From contig JAMWBK010000008.1 in assembly GCA_029953675.1 (NCBI GenBank), forward strand, positions 1-64,000: DNA of 64,000 nucleotides. The letters are read 5' to 3'. The notes under the pieces are model-generated. The model was not told where the DNA came from and ran no database searches. It saw only the letters and a list, made by a program, of their open reading frames with translations. Source of the stretch: Rhodosorus marinus (taxonomy: Eukaryota > Rhodophyta > Stylonematophyceae > Stylonematales > Stylonemataceae). A program made the position numbers and the translations under genes. Shown here in pieces: positions 19,905 to 29,674 of the stretch (within the stretch, counting starts at the first letter, position 1; each line of letters opens with the position of its first letter).

Positions 19905-19925
19905 ACCCCAGACTAACGTAACCCC
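19905..19925. repeat. Interstitial telomere unit (C-rich)
   Basis: ACCCCAGACTAACGTAACCC C on the top strand. It separates the orphan segment from non-element DNA. A C-rich unit facing right is what a former left chromosome end would show. Confidence 0.8.
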
Positions 19926-20325
19926 GGTTTACTTTTGTCAACCTGTTCCTTGCGCCCAACAGCTTCTTCTCTAGGTGCTCACCTTCAATCTCAATCATGA
20001 GCGGGGATCATAGTCATACAAATGATCACGTTCTGAAAGTATTCTACGTCAGCGTTGACGCCGCGGTTGATTCCCCATTAAGGCGGTAGAACGGAAGCTC
20101 TTCGGAAAATGCGGAGTCGAGAAATATAGTGCTCACAGGGCCGCCGAGTTGGAACCAAGGAAGGAATCGTCTTTTTAAGCGTTTTCATCCACTTGCAAAC
20201 TAGCTGATCGATATATTATCTAACTTTTGACAGGTGAACCTATATAAAAACAAGCTTTCAGTACACTCAGTGATACTGAGCCTTTACGGCATAAGTTATA
20301 CAGTAAAGGCTTGCTACTTACACCT
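19926..20325. other. Non-coding DNA with a TATA-like box
   Basis: No gene seen. TATATAAAAA at 20241-20250 would serve a plus-strand transcript, but only the 3' end of an antisense family C copy follows. It may be a promoter cut from its gene. Confidence 0.4.
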
Positions 20326-21856
20326 TTACCGGACTTTACTAGCATAGCCTGAAGCGCTACGCAAAGCGTGAAGATGAACTAATAACTAGGGAGGGAAGCA
20401 TGCAACACCAGGCGCCGATGGCGCGCCTCGGAAAGCATGTCGCTGGAATATCGCCAAAGGGAGACACTTAAACGCCTCAAGACCGCCAAATATTCAGTAG
20501 GATGCTCAGCAAAACATTTCCGCAACCACTCTAAACCCGACTTATCCACGTGACCAAAGCTTTCCACAATGGATGGCTGGAACCGGTGAGAGCGACCCTC
20601 AGCGCAAGGCAGACTGGCCATGCTCTCAGCATACCTTCGTTCCTTAACTCTTCGAAGGGCTGAAGCCGCGGCCCCCCGGCGGCGGGCGGCTGCGGTGAGG
20701 TGGGCGCTGGCCACGGGGCAGGTAATCGCAAGGTCCACATATGTTGAGCGTCTGGCAGCAGCGTCAGAGACGAGGAGATCGGCTATACAACGGGGCGGTG
20801 CAGAGTCCGAGCTTGATCTGGGCAGTTCCGACTCAACCTCAACCGTATGCCCTATCCGAGTCAAAAATTCGCTGAGGATGTACTTGAGGCGAGTGTGACG
20901 CCTCGTACGGAGACCTCGCAACAGTCCGCAGGAACCCAGGAAGTGGTAGCCACAAGCGTCAATCCGGCTCTCACATCCCTGACAGAAAGACGGCCGATTA
21001 GAGTGGCACGGAGCCTGTGGCAAACCGAGATAGATGCGTGCGGCAGAACGGAACTGGAAAGCATCGAGACGATGACTCAATGACGACGGTAGAGTGGTTA
21101 ACCACAAGTGCGAGAGGTGGCCTCCCATGGCGCGGAGACGAGCGGCAGTGGTAGGCGGCGTGAGAGGAGAATTGAGCATGACTGTGGGAGCGGCACTGTG
21201 TTGGCCCCAGGTGAGGCTATGTTGAATCACATCAGTGCGGGAGCTCCACAATCGGCTCAAACCCGGGTAGTCTGCAACAGGGGACCCGGGGCTAGCCTCT
21301 CCGTCATCGGCAAGAACTCGGTCGAGGGGACAATCCTCAATCGCTTCAGCTAGTCCCCATAACAGGTCCCTCCAGGAACGAAAGCGGCACCGATTTGCGT
21401 CCGGCACGGCGTTGCACCTCCTGAACGCGTGTTGAAGACCATCATAAATTGTCAAAAGCGGGGGCGGCAGGGTCACTGGATCCTCGTTGGTCAAAGCTCG
21501 AGCCAAGAGGCAGGCACTTCGCATCTGGAAGGTCACCAACGTTCGCAGCGCGGTAGCCCAGGAGGCAACCGCCGCTGGCGAGCATACCAGCCCACGGTCT
21601 GCGACGCCGAATCCCCCTAATCGCAACGGTAGAGCGATCTGTGCACGGATAAAGTCCCTGTCGGGAGCAGCTTCAAGATCGAGGGGCTCATCCAAGAGCG
21701 TTCCCCAGTGTTGCAGGGTCATTTCGTCGGCTTTAGCCGCGATCCACGAGCCCCAAGCTGGAGGCAGGCTGCGCAACCAGTAGTTGAGTCTGGGACCGGC
21801 ACAAAAGCGGGAAAGCAAGCAGGCCGATTGCAAAATGCTGCAAACGGGTAAGCGAG
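20326..21856 (-). pseudogene. Family C element, 5'-truncated: end of RT, zinc motif, RLE
   Basis: The coding part runs from SILQSACLLSRFCAGPRLNY (end of the RT region) to a stop at 20379. It includes LPLRLGGFGVADRG, the motif CQGC...H...C, and the RLE core IADLLVSDAAARRSTYVDL (AD-x14-D). The frame is open over about 490 residues. The 3' UTR has AGTTCATCTTCACGC (antisense on top) and ends in GGACTTTACT at 20331. At 21856 it meets the 5' end of an oppositely oriented C copy; the open frame continues there only by chance. Confidence 0.8.
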
Positions 21857-23363
21857 TTAATGAGTTGTTGTCGAGGATTGGGGTTTTGTTTCTTTTTCGG
21901 TCGCGAGCGTGTTCGTTTACGGGAAGCGCTTCCTGTGGTACGCCTTCCCCTCGATTTTCCGCGGGGCGTCGTTTGCATTTGCAACTACTTCTGTCTTCCG
22001 GGTGGGTGTGTTGCGGGGCCTTTCCTATTTGGGTTGGGTTTGGTCGATTATTCTCTCGGTGCGGTTTCATATTGGTGGTGCAACGTTTCCTTTGCGGATT
22101 CCCTCAGGATGGTAGGGATATCTCCGCGCTCGGCGGAGCCTCCTCCCAAGGAGGCACTGCCAGGTGGAGGACTCCGTGTTCGCCTCAGCTGCGGCACCTT
22201 TTCTTCCGAGGTTGACTTGGAAGGCGCTTCTGGCACCCAGGCGCGTGCACTTATCTCCGCTGTCACCAGCCTGATCACGGCTGCGAGTGATCGTGGAGTG
22301 CTCCCTCAGCTCACCCAGAAGCTAGGTGGGCTGGAATCGGGATTGCTGGCCAGGTCAAATTCAAATTCGGACGAGAATTTGAATTGCCCCAGAGTGGCAG
22401 CGTTGGCTGAAGGCAGTCAACATCCGGTCAATCAACATGAACCTGTCCCGGGACAGGCGAGGGCTGTTGCTTCTGCGCGGGACAGTACGACGTTGGGGAG
22501 CGGCAGGCCGGGCCAAAACGCGCTTCAGCGCTCGGGGACTCGAGGCAATGGTGGTGGTGACTGTGCGGCAACCGGTGTGGAGGAGAGTGCAGCTGTGGAC
22601 TTCCCTATCTTGGACCAGCCCTCGCACTTGTGGTTAACCACTCCGCATCTATCTCGGTTTGCCACAGGCTCCGTGGCACTCTAATCGGCCGTCTTTCTGT
22701 CAGGGATGTGAGAGCCGGATTGACGCTTGTGGCTACCACTTCCTGGGTTCCTGCGGACTGTTGCGAGGTCTCCGTACGAGGCGTCACACTCGCCTCAAGT
22801 ACATCCTCAGCGAATTTTTGACTCGGATAGGGCATACGGTTGAGGTTGAGTCGGAACTGCCCAGATCAAGCTCGGACTCTGCACCGCCCCGTTGTTAGCC
22901 GATCTCCTCGTCTCTGACGCTGCTGCCAGACGCTCAACATATGTGGACCTTGCGATTACCTGCCCCGTGGCCAGCGCCCACCTCACCGCAGCCGCCCGCC
23001 GCCGGGGGGCCGCGGCTTCAGCCCTTCGAAGAGTTACGGAACGAAGGTATGCTGAGAGCATGGCCAGTCTGCCTTGCGCTGAGGGTCGCTCTCACCGGTT
23101 CCAGCCATCCATTGTGGAAAGCTTTGGTCACGTGGATAAGTCGGGTTTAGAGTGGTTGCGGAAATGTTTTGCTGAGCATCCTACTGAATATTTGGCGGTC
23201 TTGAGGCGTTTAAGTGTCTCCCTTTGGCGATATTCCAGCGACATGCTTTCCGAGGCGCGCCATCGGCGCCTGGGGTTGCATGCTTCCCTCCCTAGTTATT
23301 AGTTCATCTTCACACCTTGCGTAGCGCTTCAGGCTATGCTAGTAAAGTCCAGTAAAGTTTACA
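21857..23363 (+). mobile_element. Internally deleted family C element, both ends present
   Basis: About 250 bp of T/G-rich 5' UTR is followed by the start of ORF1 at 22109. After about 165 codons the sequence jumps to the zinc-motif region of ORF2 (SHLWLTT...), with a second deletion of about 60 bp, and then runs through the RLE and 3' UTR to the AGTAAAGTCC tail at 23352. Nearly all of the RT is gone, so this copy could only move in trans. Its last 720 bp are a near-perfect inverted repeat of 20331-21040. A tiny A-type 3' end (AGTAAAGTTTACA) lies between its tail and the telomere unit. Confidence 0.8.
22109..22684 (+). CDS. Family C ORF1 N-terminus fused out of frame to the ORF2 region
   Basis: Starts MVGISPRSAEPPPKEALPGG. 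This aligns with the B ORF1 start MVGVSPPIPADGAVLS and its following ARALISAVTSLI / AHVICSKLTSLL segment, so B and C share an ORF1 ancestor. The 191-residue frame reads into ORF2-derived sequence in a non-native frame after residue about 165 and soon stops. Probably not functional. Confidence 0.55.
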   Translation: MVGISPRSAEPPPKEALPGGGLRVRLSCGTFSSEVDLEGASGTQARALISAVTSLITAASDRGVLPQLTQKLGGLESGLLARSNSNSDENLNCPRVAALAEGSQHPVNQHEPVPGQARAVASARDSTTLGSGRPGQNALQRSGTRGNGGGDCAATGVEESAAVDFPILDQPSHLWLTTPHLSRFATGSVAL

Positions 23364-23380
23364 GTTACGTTAGTCTGGGG
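23364..23380. repeat. Interstitial telomere unit (G-rich)
   Basis: GTTACGTTAGTCTGGGG between a family C / A 3' end and the next, 5'-truncated A copy. Confidence 0.85.
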
Positions 23381-25400
23381 CCATTGGGGCGGAACTACAG
23401 CCTCAAAAGTGCACCCTATTCGGCTACCACATAGCATCCCCTCGACTGGTTACCAGATACATGCCGGACCTCAATGTTTCTCGCGAAGGAGTAACCATAC
23501 ACTCCATTCCCATTGGGACGAGAAAATATGTGGAAGAAGCTTTGAGAACACTACAAAACAAGCATGAAACACTGGGCAAAGAGATAGCCCATCTGCCTCC
23601 TGAAGAGCTCAACACACAACTGGCGCTGTTCCGATACTGCTCGGAAACGAGACTTGACTACACCCTAAGGACAGTGGCTTACCACTACGGCAGAAGTTTA
23701 GCACGAGAAGCGGACTACAACACACGACTACAGTTGGAAAGGCTACTAGGCTGTCTGCAAACAGCCCATGCGGACGACCCTGACGGAACGCACCCGGCTT
23801 GGAAGCAGGTAGCACTCCCCTGCCGATGGGGGGGACTGGGATTCTGCACTAGAAGGCGCATCCAACCTATTTATTTCTACACAGGTTGGATGCAAAGCTT
23901 TGCAGCTAACAAGGGCTATTGGCCCCACCTACAAAAATTGTTAGAACGCACCCAGGAAGCTACACCACAGCTGCTCAACCCCCCGAGGACACTACACCGC
24001 TCTACTGACGACCTCCCCTCCCAAATCCTAGTGGCAACTACAGCCATTAGGGGGAGACTGAGACCGGAAACCAGCCCCCGAATAAGGCAGCTCCTCAACC
24101 CCACGTACCTGACTGCTGCCCCTGCAGCAAATTCCCCCCCTGACCAGTCTGCGGTGAAGCAAGGTTCCTTACAACAGACCCTCTCAAGAGAGGCACACCT
24201 TGCTGCTTTCACCCGACTGGTCACGGATCCCTTACTCGACCCGGAACATCGTGCCCGAATCCGTTCCGCTGCAGGAGCAGGTTCAGGCGTCTGGCTAAGA
24301 GATTTGCCGCAATTCGGACCCCGAAAATTGAGTGGGAGAGGCATGCACCTGAATATCCGACAATTGCTGGGTCTCCCGATTCCGGGACTAGATCAAATAC
24401 GCGGGGGCTTTGTCTTCCCCTGGTGTCCGTGCTTCGGCACTAGCACATCGCTTGGTACCCCTGATCATTGAGTGCTTTGGGTTCATGGACTCTGTTGGTT
24501 CTCGCTGGCTTCGGGAGTTGTTCCGCGAACGCCCTGACCGTCTTCAATCGTTGTTTACCCGCTTAAGTTTCCTGCTGTGGCGCATGAATGCCGCTTTGAT
24601 GTTGGAGGCGCGAGTACTTCGCCGCGCTTAGTCTTTTTTTCCCCTCGGGGTTTTTTTTTCAGCCTCCGATTAAACCATTCGTTCGATTCCGGGACTGCGC
24701 ACGACGGAGAGGTGTACTACGTGTAATAGTACACACCGTACGAACGGTGTACAAAGATTCCATCATTGTCAGACCTCGACTGGGCTCTGGCAACGGCGAC
24801 ATGATGAGCTCTGCACTGAGCTGGCGCGTTGGCTTAACAGATGGCAGTTCAGAGATGTTCAGCAAGCACCTACAGACTACTTCACGAACTCGAATCTACG
24901 TCCGGACTTGGTAGCTATACACCCTCGAACCTGGCAACGATTTGCGACCGATGTGACGGTGGTGTCACCCCTACAGGCGAGACACCTAGCCAACAGCAAA
25001 GACAACAATGGTTATGCAGCAAAACAGGCGGAGCGTTGGAAACTTGCACACTACAAGGAGGCGATGGCGACAGAGCATCCAGATGACAAACTGATTCCGA
25101 CTGCGATAGAAACCTTCGGCAGAACAGGGCAGATGACCGGGGGCTGTGGGCACATGCTAACTAAGCAGTACGAGTTGAGCAACGTGCGGGCTCAACTAAA
25201 CAGAACACTCTGGGCAGGGAACGCAGAGCTCGCGTTAGGGGCTTTGCGCGTGGATCAGTCGGACCAGCCACTGATCCCTTATTTTTCTTTTTTATCGTAG
25301 CTAGAGACCCCGGGAGTCGGGGTTAAACACACACATTTTCCCTAGATATTGATAGAATTAGTGTTGCGCTGCATTAGGCAGTTGCCGAGTAAAGTTTACA
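23381..25400 (+). pseudogene. Family A element, lineage A5 copy 1: post-RT to 3' end, split by a B insertion
   Basis: 5'-truncated just after the RT core (GAELQPQKCTLFGYHIA). It then reads continuously: VTIHSIPIGTRKYVEEAL, LPCRWGGLGFCTRRRIQP, GAGSGVWLRDLPQFG and QLLGLPIPGL. Here a B fragment interrupts (24390-24684). It resumes at 24697 with the zinc motif CTTCNSTH...HHC and RLE core RPD-x14-D, ending FSFLS at 25300. Relative to the copy at 62400 it lacks five residues (MTGGCGHM against MTQDFLRDGCGHM). The 3' UTR has the hairpin at 25307-25323 and ends AGTAAAGTTTACA before a telomere unit. Confidence 0.85.
24378..24696 (+). mobile_element. 295-bp family B insertion with 12-bp target-site duplication
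   Basis: GATTCCGGGACT is repeated at 24378-24389 and 24685-24696 and brackets the last 295 bp of family B (24390-24684). The insert has the end of ORF2 (stop about 24631), CCCCTCGGGG and the CATTCGTTC tail. Removing insert and one duplicate restores the A5 frame exactly at LLGLPIPGL-RTTE. A very clear nested insertion. Confidence 0.9.
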
Positions 25401-25417
25401 GTTACGTTAGTCTGGGG
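25401..25417. repeat. Interstitial telomere unit (G-rich)
   Basis: GTTACGTTAGTCTGGGG, joining the A5 3' end to a 5'-truncated A4 copy in the same orientation. Confidence 0.85.
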
Positions 25418-26925
25418 TACCTCCCCGATGCTGAACTCCAAGTCAAGCTGGCCCTCTTTCGATACTGCGCAGGCACAAGGCTCGATTATCATACACGTGG
25501 GCTGGCGTACCCCCTTGGACGTACCGTTGCCCGCGAGGCGGACGCGATCACCCTCTCGGAGCTTGAAGGCTTGTGTGGAGGCCTATGTCAACACCAGGAT
25601 ATCACCGCACGTGAGGCTGCAGCGGTTGAGAAACAGATTCGACTCCCATGTCGATGGGGAGGACTTGGCTTTGCCACGCGCACGAGAATTCAACCAGTTG
25701 CCTTCCATGCAGGGTGGAAACAAAGCCTGCAAGAGAACACCACTGAATCACGCTACCTCGAACGGCTTTCCCAGGAGTGTATTGCGGCAGCACAAGGAGA
25801 ATCGCTGCGACGGGTGCGACTTGGATGGACAACTGATGGACTTGCTTGGCAACTGGTGGAGGCAAGTCGCGCAATTAGACGACGTTTGCCAGCGACGACC
25901 AGTGCACGGATCCAGAGGCTGGCCGATTGGCAACCGCTGGAGGACTCGGCGGAAGGCACAGTGGAAGACACAGGAGGTACCCAAAGGTTTGACGGTCCGA
26001 TCCAAAAACGCTCTCTCGAGAGTGTCACCGACAAGCCTTTGAGGAGCTTACTGGAGATTCAACACTGGACGACCTAGGCCGGGCGAGGATCCGATCGGCA
26101 TCTGGAACGGGGTGCGGGGTCTGGCTACGCGACTGTCCTAGTACAGGGCCGCGGCAGTTGACGCGAAATGAGATGTTGTGGAGCATGCGGATGCTTCTAG
26201 GGCTACCACTACAAGGACTAGGGCGGTCACACACGTGCACAGTCTGCGAGCAACCACACGATGTGCGTGGGATCCAGCGGCTGCACCACTGCAGGACCTC
26301 ATCAGGGATGCGCACCAAGAGGCACGACGAGCTAAAGGTGGAACTGAGCCGATGGTTACACCTCTGGAGTTTCACGGAGATACAAGTAGAGCCTGAGGGG
26401 TTCTTTGCTGGGTCTGGAATTCGCCCAGACATCGTTGCACGACACCCGACGAGCGGATGCGTGTACGTGGTGGATGTGATGGTGACGTCGCCACTTCAAA
26501 GACATCAGTTGAGACATACGAGCTGGAACTGCGGGTATGCTGCTAAACAGGCCGAACAAGCGAAGGCGTTGCATTATAAGGAAGTGCTGAGGGGGCAAAA
26601 CCGAGATGTTGTTCTTGTGCCGTTCATTTTTGAGACATTTGGTCGAATGGGCCAGGCAAGCCTTGAATTTCTTCGAACGGCGAGCGCGCACCTGCATGAT
26701 CGTGACTCCCATCTATCGTCGGTGAGGGGTCAACTAAACCGCATTTTGTGGCAGCACAATGCTGCGCTAGTTGAGCACGCGATCGAGAAAGATCGCGCAG
26801 ATAGACCGATATTTCCCCTACGTAGAATTTAGATGAGACTCCTGGACAGGGAGTCCAGGTTTGGTTAGTGCGTACGTAGTGATCGTGTGATGCGCTACAT
26901 TAGGTAGCTGCCCAATAAAGGCTAC
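25418..26925 (+). pseudogene. Family A element, lineage A4 copy 1: post-RT to 3' end, one frameshift
   Basis: Begins inside the thumb region (LPDAELQVKLALFRYCAG). It carries LPCRWGGLGFATRTRIQP, TGCGVWLRDCPSTGPR, the zinc motif CTVCEQPH...HHC and RLE core RPD-x14-D, ending at 26832. One A is missing in a run at 26005-26010: five A here against six in the otherwise near-identical copy at 39152-40832, where the frame reads QKTLSREC. The 3' UTR contains a hairpin GACTCC/GGAGTC (26837-26855) and CCCAATAAAGGCTACG before the telomere unit. Confidence 0.85.
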
Positions 26926-26942
26926 GGGGTTACGTTAGTCTG
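26926..26942. repeat. Interstitial telomere unit (G-rich)
   Basis: GGGTTACGTTAGTCTG; the next A copy starts inside the GGGG block. Confidence 0.8.
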
Positions 26943-27678
26943 TGGGATTGCCGATCCCTGGATTAAGGACGACGGAGAAGTGTAGCAGTTGTCGGCGTCC
27001 CCACGGTGCCAATGGGGTACAACGCTTTCAACACTGCCCTACGTCAACTGGGCTATGGCAGAGGAGACACGATGAGATCTGCACGGAATTGGCGAGATGG
27101 CTGAACCGTTGGAACTTTTTAGACATACAACAGGAGCCTACATCCTATTTCGAGAACTACCAGCTACGACCCGATATTATCGCGACCCACCCGAAGACGT
27201 TCCAGAGGTACGCTCTGGACGTGACGGTGACTTCACCGCTCCAGGATAAGTACTTGAGGCGCGGGAGTGGGGAGAGCGGGTATGCAGCGAAGATGGCGGA
27301 GAATTATAAATTGGCACACTACAAGGAAGCGATGGCGGTGGAGAAACCCAGCGACAAATTCGTCCCGATTGCGATTGAGACGTTTGGGCGGACAGGGAAG
27401 TTGGCGCAAGACTTTTTACGGGATGGCTGCAAGCACCTCCTACATCGTAGCGAGGAGTTGAGCGACGTACGCGCTCAGCTAAACAGGCACCTTTGGCAGG
27501 GGAACGCAGAAGTCGCACTAGGCGCTCTGCGTGTGGACCAGCTGGACAATCCAGTGGTCCCTGTTTTTTCTTTAGAACGTAGCATGCGACCCCGGTAGCG
27601 GGGTTATTGTAAGTAATTCTCTAGTTAGTGATAGACTCAGTGTTACGCCGCATTAGGCGGCTGCCCAATAAAGCTTAC
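26943..27678 (+). pseudogene. Family A element, lineage A6: zinc motif, RLE and 3' UTR
   Basis: A 5'-truncated copy, starting at GLPIPGLRTTEKCSSC. The frame is open to 27598 (218 residues) with CSSCRRPH...HC, the RLE core RPDIIATHPKTFQRYALD (PD-x14-D) and the family tail RSMRPR. The RT is absent, so it cannot act alone, but the endonuclease region is undamaged to the eye. The 3' UTR hairpin is ACCCCG/CGGGGT (27589-27604), followed by CCCAATAAAGCTTACA and a telomere unit. Confidence 0.85.
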
Positions 27679-27695
27679 AGTTACGTTAGTCTGGG
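27679..27695. repeat. Interstitial telomere unit (G-rich)
   Basis: GTTACGTTAGTCTGGG between the A6 3' end and a short A1-type 3' end. Confidence 0.85.
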
Positions 27696-27793
27696 TTCAG
27701 ACCACAACCCATTAGGGGTTTCTTTGCTGACCAATAGGATCCTTATTGCTTCTTAATGGGCTCCAATAGGGAGTTCTTCAGTAAAGTGTACGC
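27696..27793 (+). mobile_element. 98-bp A1-type 3' end
   Basis: Matches the 3' UTR of A1 copy 1 (337-430 in antisense), including ATTAGGGGTTTCTTTGCTGA and the terminus AGTAAAGTGTACGC. Extreme 5' truncation. Telomere units lie on both sides. Confidence 0.85.
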
Positions 27794-27827
27794 GGTTACG
27801 TTAGTCTGGTCTGGGGTTAGTCTGGGG
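27794..27827. repeat. Interstitial telomere repeats (G-rich, two imperfect units)
   Basis: GGTTACGTTAGTCTGGTCTG then GGGTTAGTCTGGGG. It links an A1 3' end to the intact 5' end of A1 copy 2, head to tail. Confidence 0.85.
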
Positions 27828-27906
27828 CATTTGGGGTTGGACTTTGGAGTTTATCGTGGTGATAAAGTTACACTTTCATTCTTTCTACGAACGCTTATCG
27901 AGTGAT

Positions 27907-29427
27907 ATGACTACTCTCGAGCCCTTGCCTCCGGATGGGGGGGGCTTTTGCACAGACGCAACGATGGAAGACCTCCCGGCCGTTAGCCTGAGAGCAGACG
28001 GACCCGAGCCTCTGCCAGTACCTGTTTCTGAGCCTACAACTGCATCTGCACTTGACAACGACGTACCTACTCCCTTGGCAATTGACCTGAGCTGCGGAGC
28101 GCTGAAGCTGCATCTCGACGCGCCCAAGCATAAGACCCCGCTCTACAATGGGCTTATGCTGCGGTTTATGGGTCTCTTAGCCCAGGCACACGCCAATGGC
28201 ACCGAGGCTCAACTCCTTCACAATCTGACTACGACGCCACAACAAGCTGCCCCGAGGGCACAACGCCCCCTCCCTGTCTACGAACCAGCAAACTACGCCA
28301 CTGCAGCAGCCCGCCCGCGATCTCCCGAGACACGTGATCTCGATTCCAATGCATTCCCAGATCTCGCAACGGCCAATGAGCAAGCACGGACAAGGACTCG
28401 AGCTCAACCTCAACCAATGAGCTGGACGACACGTGTCCGCGCCAACCAGACCCCAGCAGCTGCCAATCGCTCGTTTTTCGCGAGCATTCATGGGCTGCAG
28501 TACCAGAGCCAGAAGGACGTTGATGCATTTGTGCTACTCAATGCTCGACCTCGGGACTCCACCAGAAGCAAGGCCCATCATGCTTGGGATATCGAGCGCC
28601 TAGCCGGCCTTCAGAAAAATTCGCTGCTCCAGCTGGACTACTTTGATCATCATGTACACGTCATCGCTCATCATACCGCCTTCCAACTACTCCGCGACGC
28701 TACCAACGCAGGGGCCTTCGAACCCACCAGAGGAGCACACCTGCCTCTTGATCAACGTATCCAAGCTGTCAAGCTCTCTCCAACGTCACACGAATACCTG
28801 AACATGAGGGAAAAGCTCCGTCACCAACCGGCAGACTATCCCCGCGCTGCACTGATCCACAACCTGCTCCGCTACCGACGGATCCAGCGGATTGTTACAA
28901 ATCGCAGGAGTCTCCCACCCAACAACCGAGAGGCACTCCTGGGCCACGTCAGGGCCGAGCTCGATCGCACCCTGGCCAGCCTCCACGCTCAAGCTCAACG
29001 AGCACCCGACAGTTGCCTGCGCGTGCCATTCTCCGACCCTGAGCTTCCAGAGCACACGACAACAACCGAGCGCAGAGAGCCACGCTCTCTGGACCGAACC
29101 CGGGTAGCTGACCCTCAACCGGCGGCACTGGAGAGGGAGAGTGCGGAACCCCTCGCAGCGACTACGCATAGCGCTGATTCTGCCCAAGTCCCAGCCGCTC
29201 GGGAGGACAACACGCCTGAGACGCCTGCCGCGACAGCCCGTGATCCACTAGACTCGGAGCCTGACCCCTCCACCACTAGCGATCAACCAGTGACCCCTGC
29301 AGAGCCGATGCAAGGACTTTCGACGGCCCAAGACAAGAGACAAGTGGCTCCACCCACTAAGCGCCCAAAGCCTGCCAACGCCGTCGACGACCTCATGCCC
29401 GACTCCCTCTCGTCGACTCAATCATGA
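27907..29427 (+). CDS. ORF1 protein of family A (A1 copy 2)
   Basis: 506 residues, differing from the 3565-5085 protein at only a handful of positions. The start is the ATG after SSD, as in copy 1. It has the same conserved centre (NRSFFASIHGLQYQSQKD, LQLDYFDHHVHVIAHH) and low-complexity Pro/Glu/Thr tail. Undamaged, but the element lacks ORF2 beyond 70 codons, so at most ORF1 could be expressed. Confidence 0.75.
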   Translation: MTTLEPLPPDGGGFCTDATMEDLPAVSLRADGPEPLPVPVSEPTTASALDNDVPTPLAIDLSCGALKLHLDAPKHKTPLYNGLMLRFMGLLAQAHANGTEAQLLHNLTTTPQQAAPRAQRPLPVYEPANYATAAARPRSPETRDLDSNAFPDLATANEQARTRTRAQPQPMSWTTRVRANQTPAAANRSFFASIHGLQYQSQKDVDAFVLLNARPRDSTRSKAHHAWDIERLAGLQKNSLLQLDYFDHHVHVIAHHTAFQLLRDATNAGAFEPTRGAHLPLDQRIQAVKLSPTSHEYLNMREKLRHQPADYPRAALIHNLLRYRRIQRIVTNRRSLPPNNREALLGHVRAELDRTLASLHAQAQRAPDSCLRVPFSDPELPEHTTTTERREPRSLDRTRVADPQPAALERESAEPLAATTHSADSAQVPAAREDNTPETPAATARDPLDSEPDPSTTSDQPVTPAEPMQGLSTAQDKRQVAPPTKRPKPANAVDDLMPDSLSSTQS

Positions 29428-29634
29428 GCAGCTCCTCAGACGAATATACTCCAAACCGCTCTCGCTCATCCCGCCGTGCTCGTGCTCGTCGCCAACGACC
29501 TCCCACTTCGACGCAGTCACTCTTCGAGACGGACTCGAACGCCTGGCTCTCGTCTCTGCACGACTTCATTCTCAACGTAACCGATAATGGCAACCGCTGG
29601 TGGCAGCTGACTCAGGCTCCGACGCCTACTCGCC
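29424..29634 (+). pseudogene. Start of ORF2, A1 copy 2
   Basis: Starts with the ATGA overlap of the ORF1 stop. It encodes MSSSSDEYTPNRSRSSRR, an Arg-rich N-terminus that could bind nucleic acid, and breaks at 29634 before any RT motif. Confidence 0.8.
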
Positions 29635-29673
29635 CCCAGACCAACGCAACCCCAGACTAACGTAACCCCAGAC
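29635..29673. repeat. Telomere repeats at an inverted element junction
   Basis: Two and a half C-rich units. On the left is a plus-strand A1 element missing its 3' part. On the right is a minus-strand A2 element cut at its ORF2 start codon. The G-rich strand continues the A2 sense direction, so the A2 break looks telomere-capped and later joined to the broken A1 element. Confidence 0.8.
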
Positions 29674-29674
29674 A

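Larger units (their letters stand above)
27828..29634 (+). mobile_element. Family A element A1 copy 2, cut early in ORF2
   Basis: The intact 5' end (ATTTGGGGTTGGACTTTG) and ORF1 are near identical to A1 copy 1. The copy stops in ORF2 after codon 70 (QAPTPTR) and meets telomere repeat in the opposite (C-rich) orientation. Loss of the 3' part is not how target-primed insertion normally truncates. Confidence 0.85.

Noticed and set aside
21860-22108. N-terminal 83 codons of family C ORF1
   Set aside because: T/G-rich, no ATG, and family B starts at the equivalent of 22109; treated as 5' UTR.
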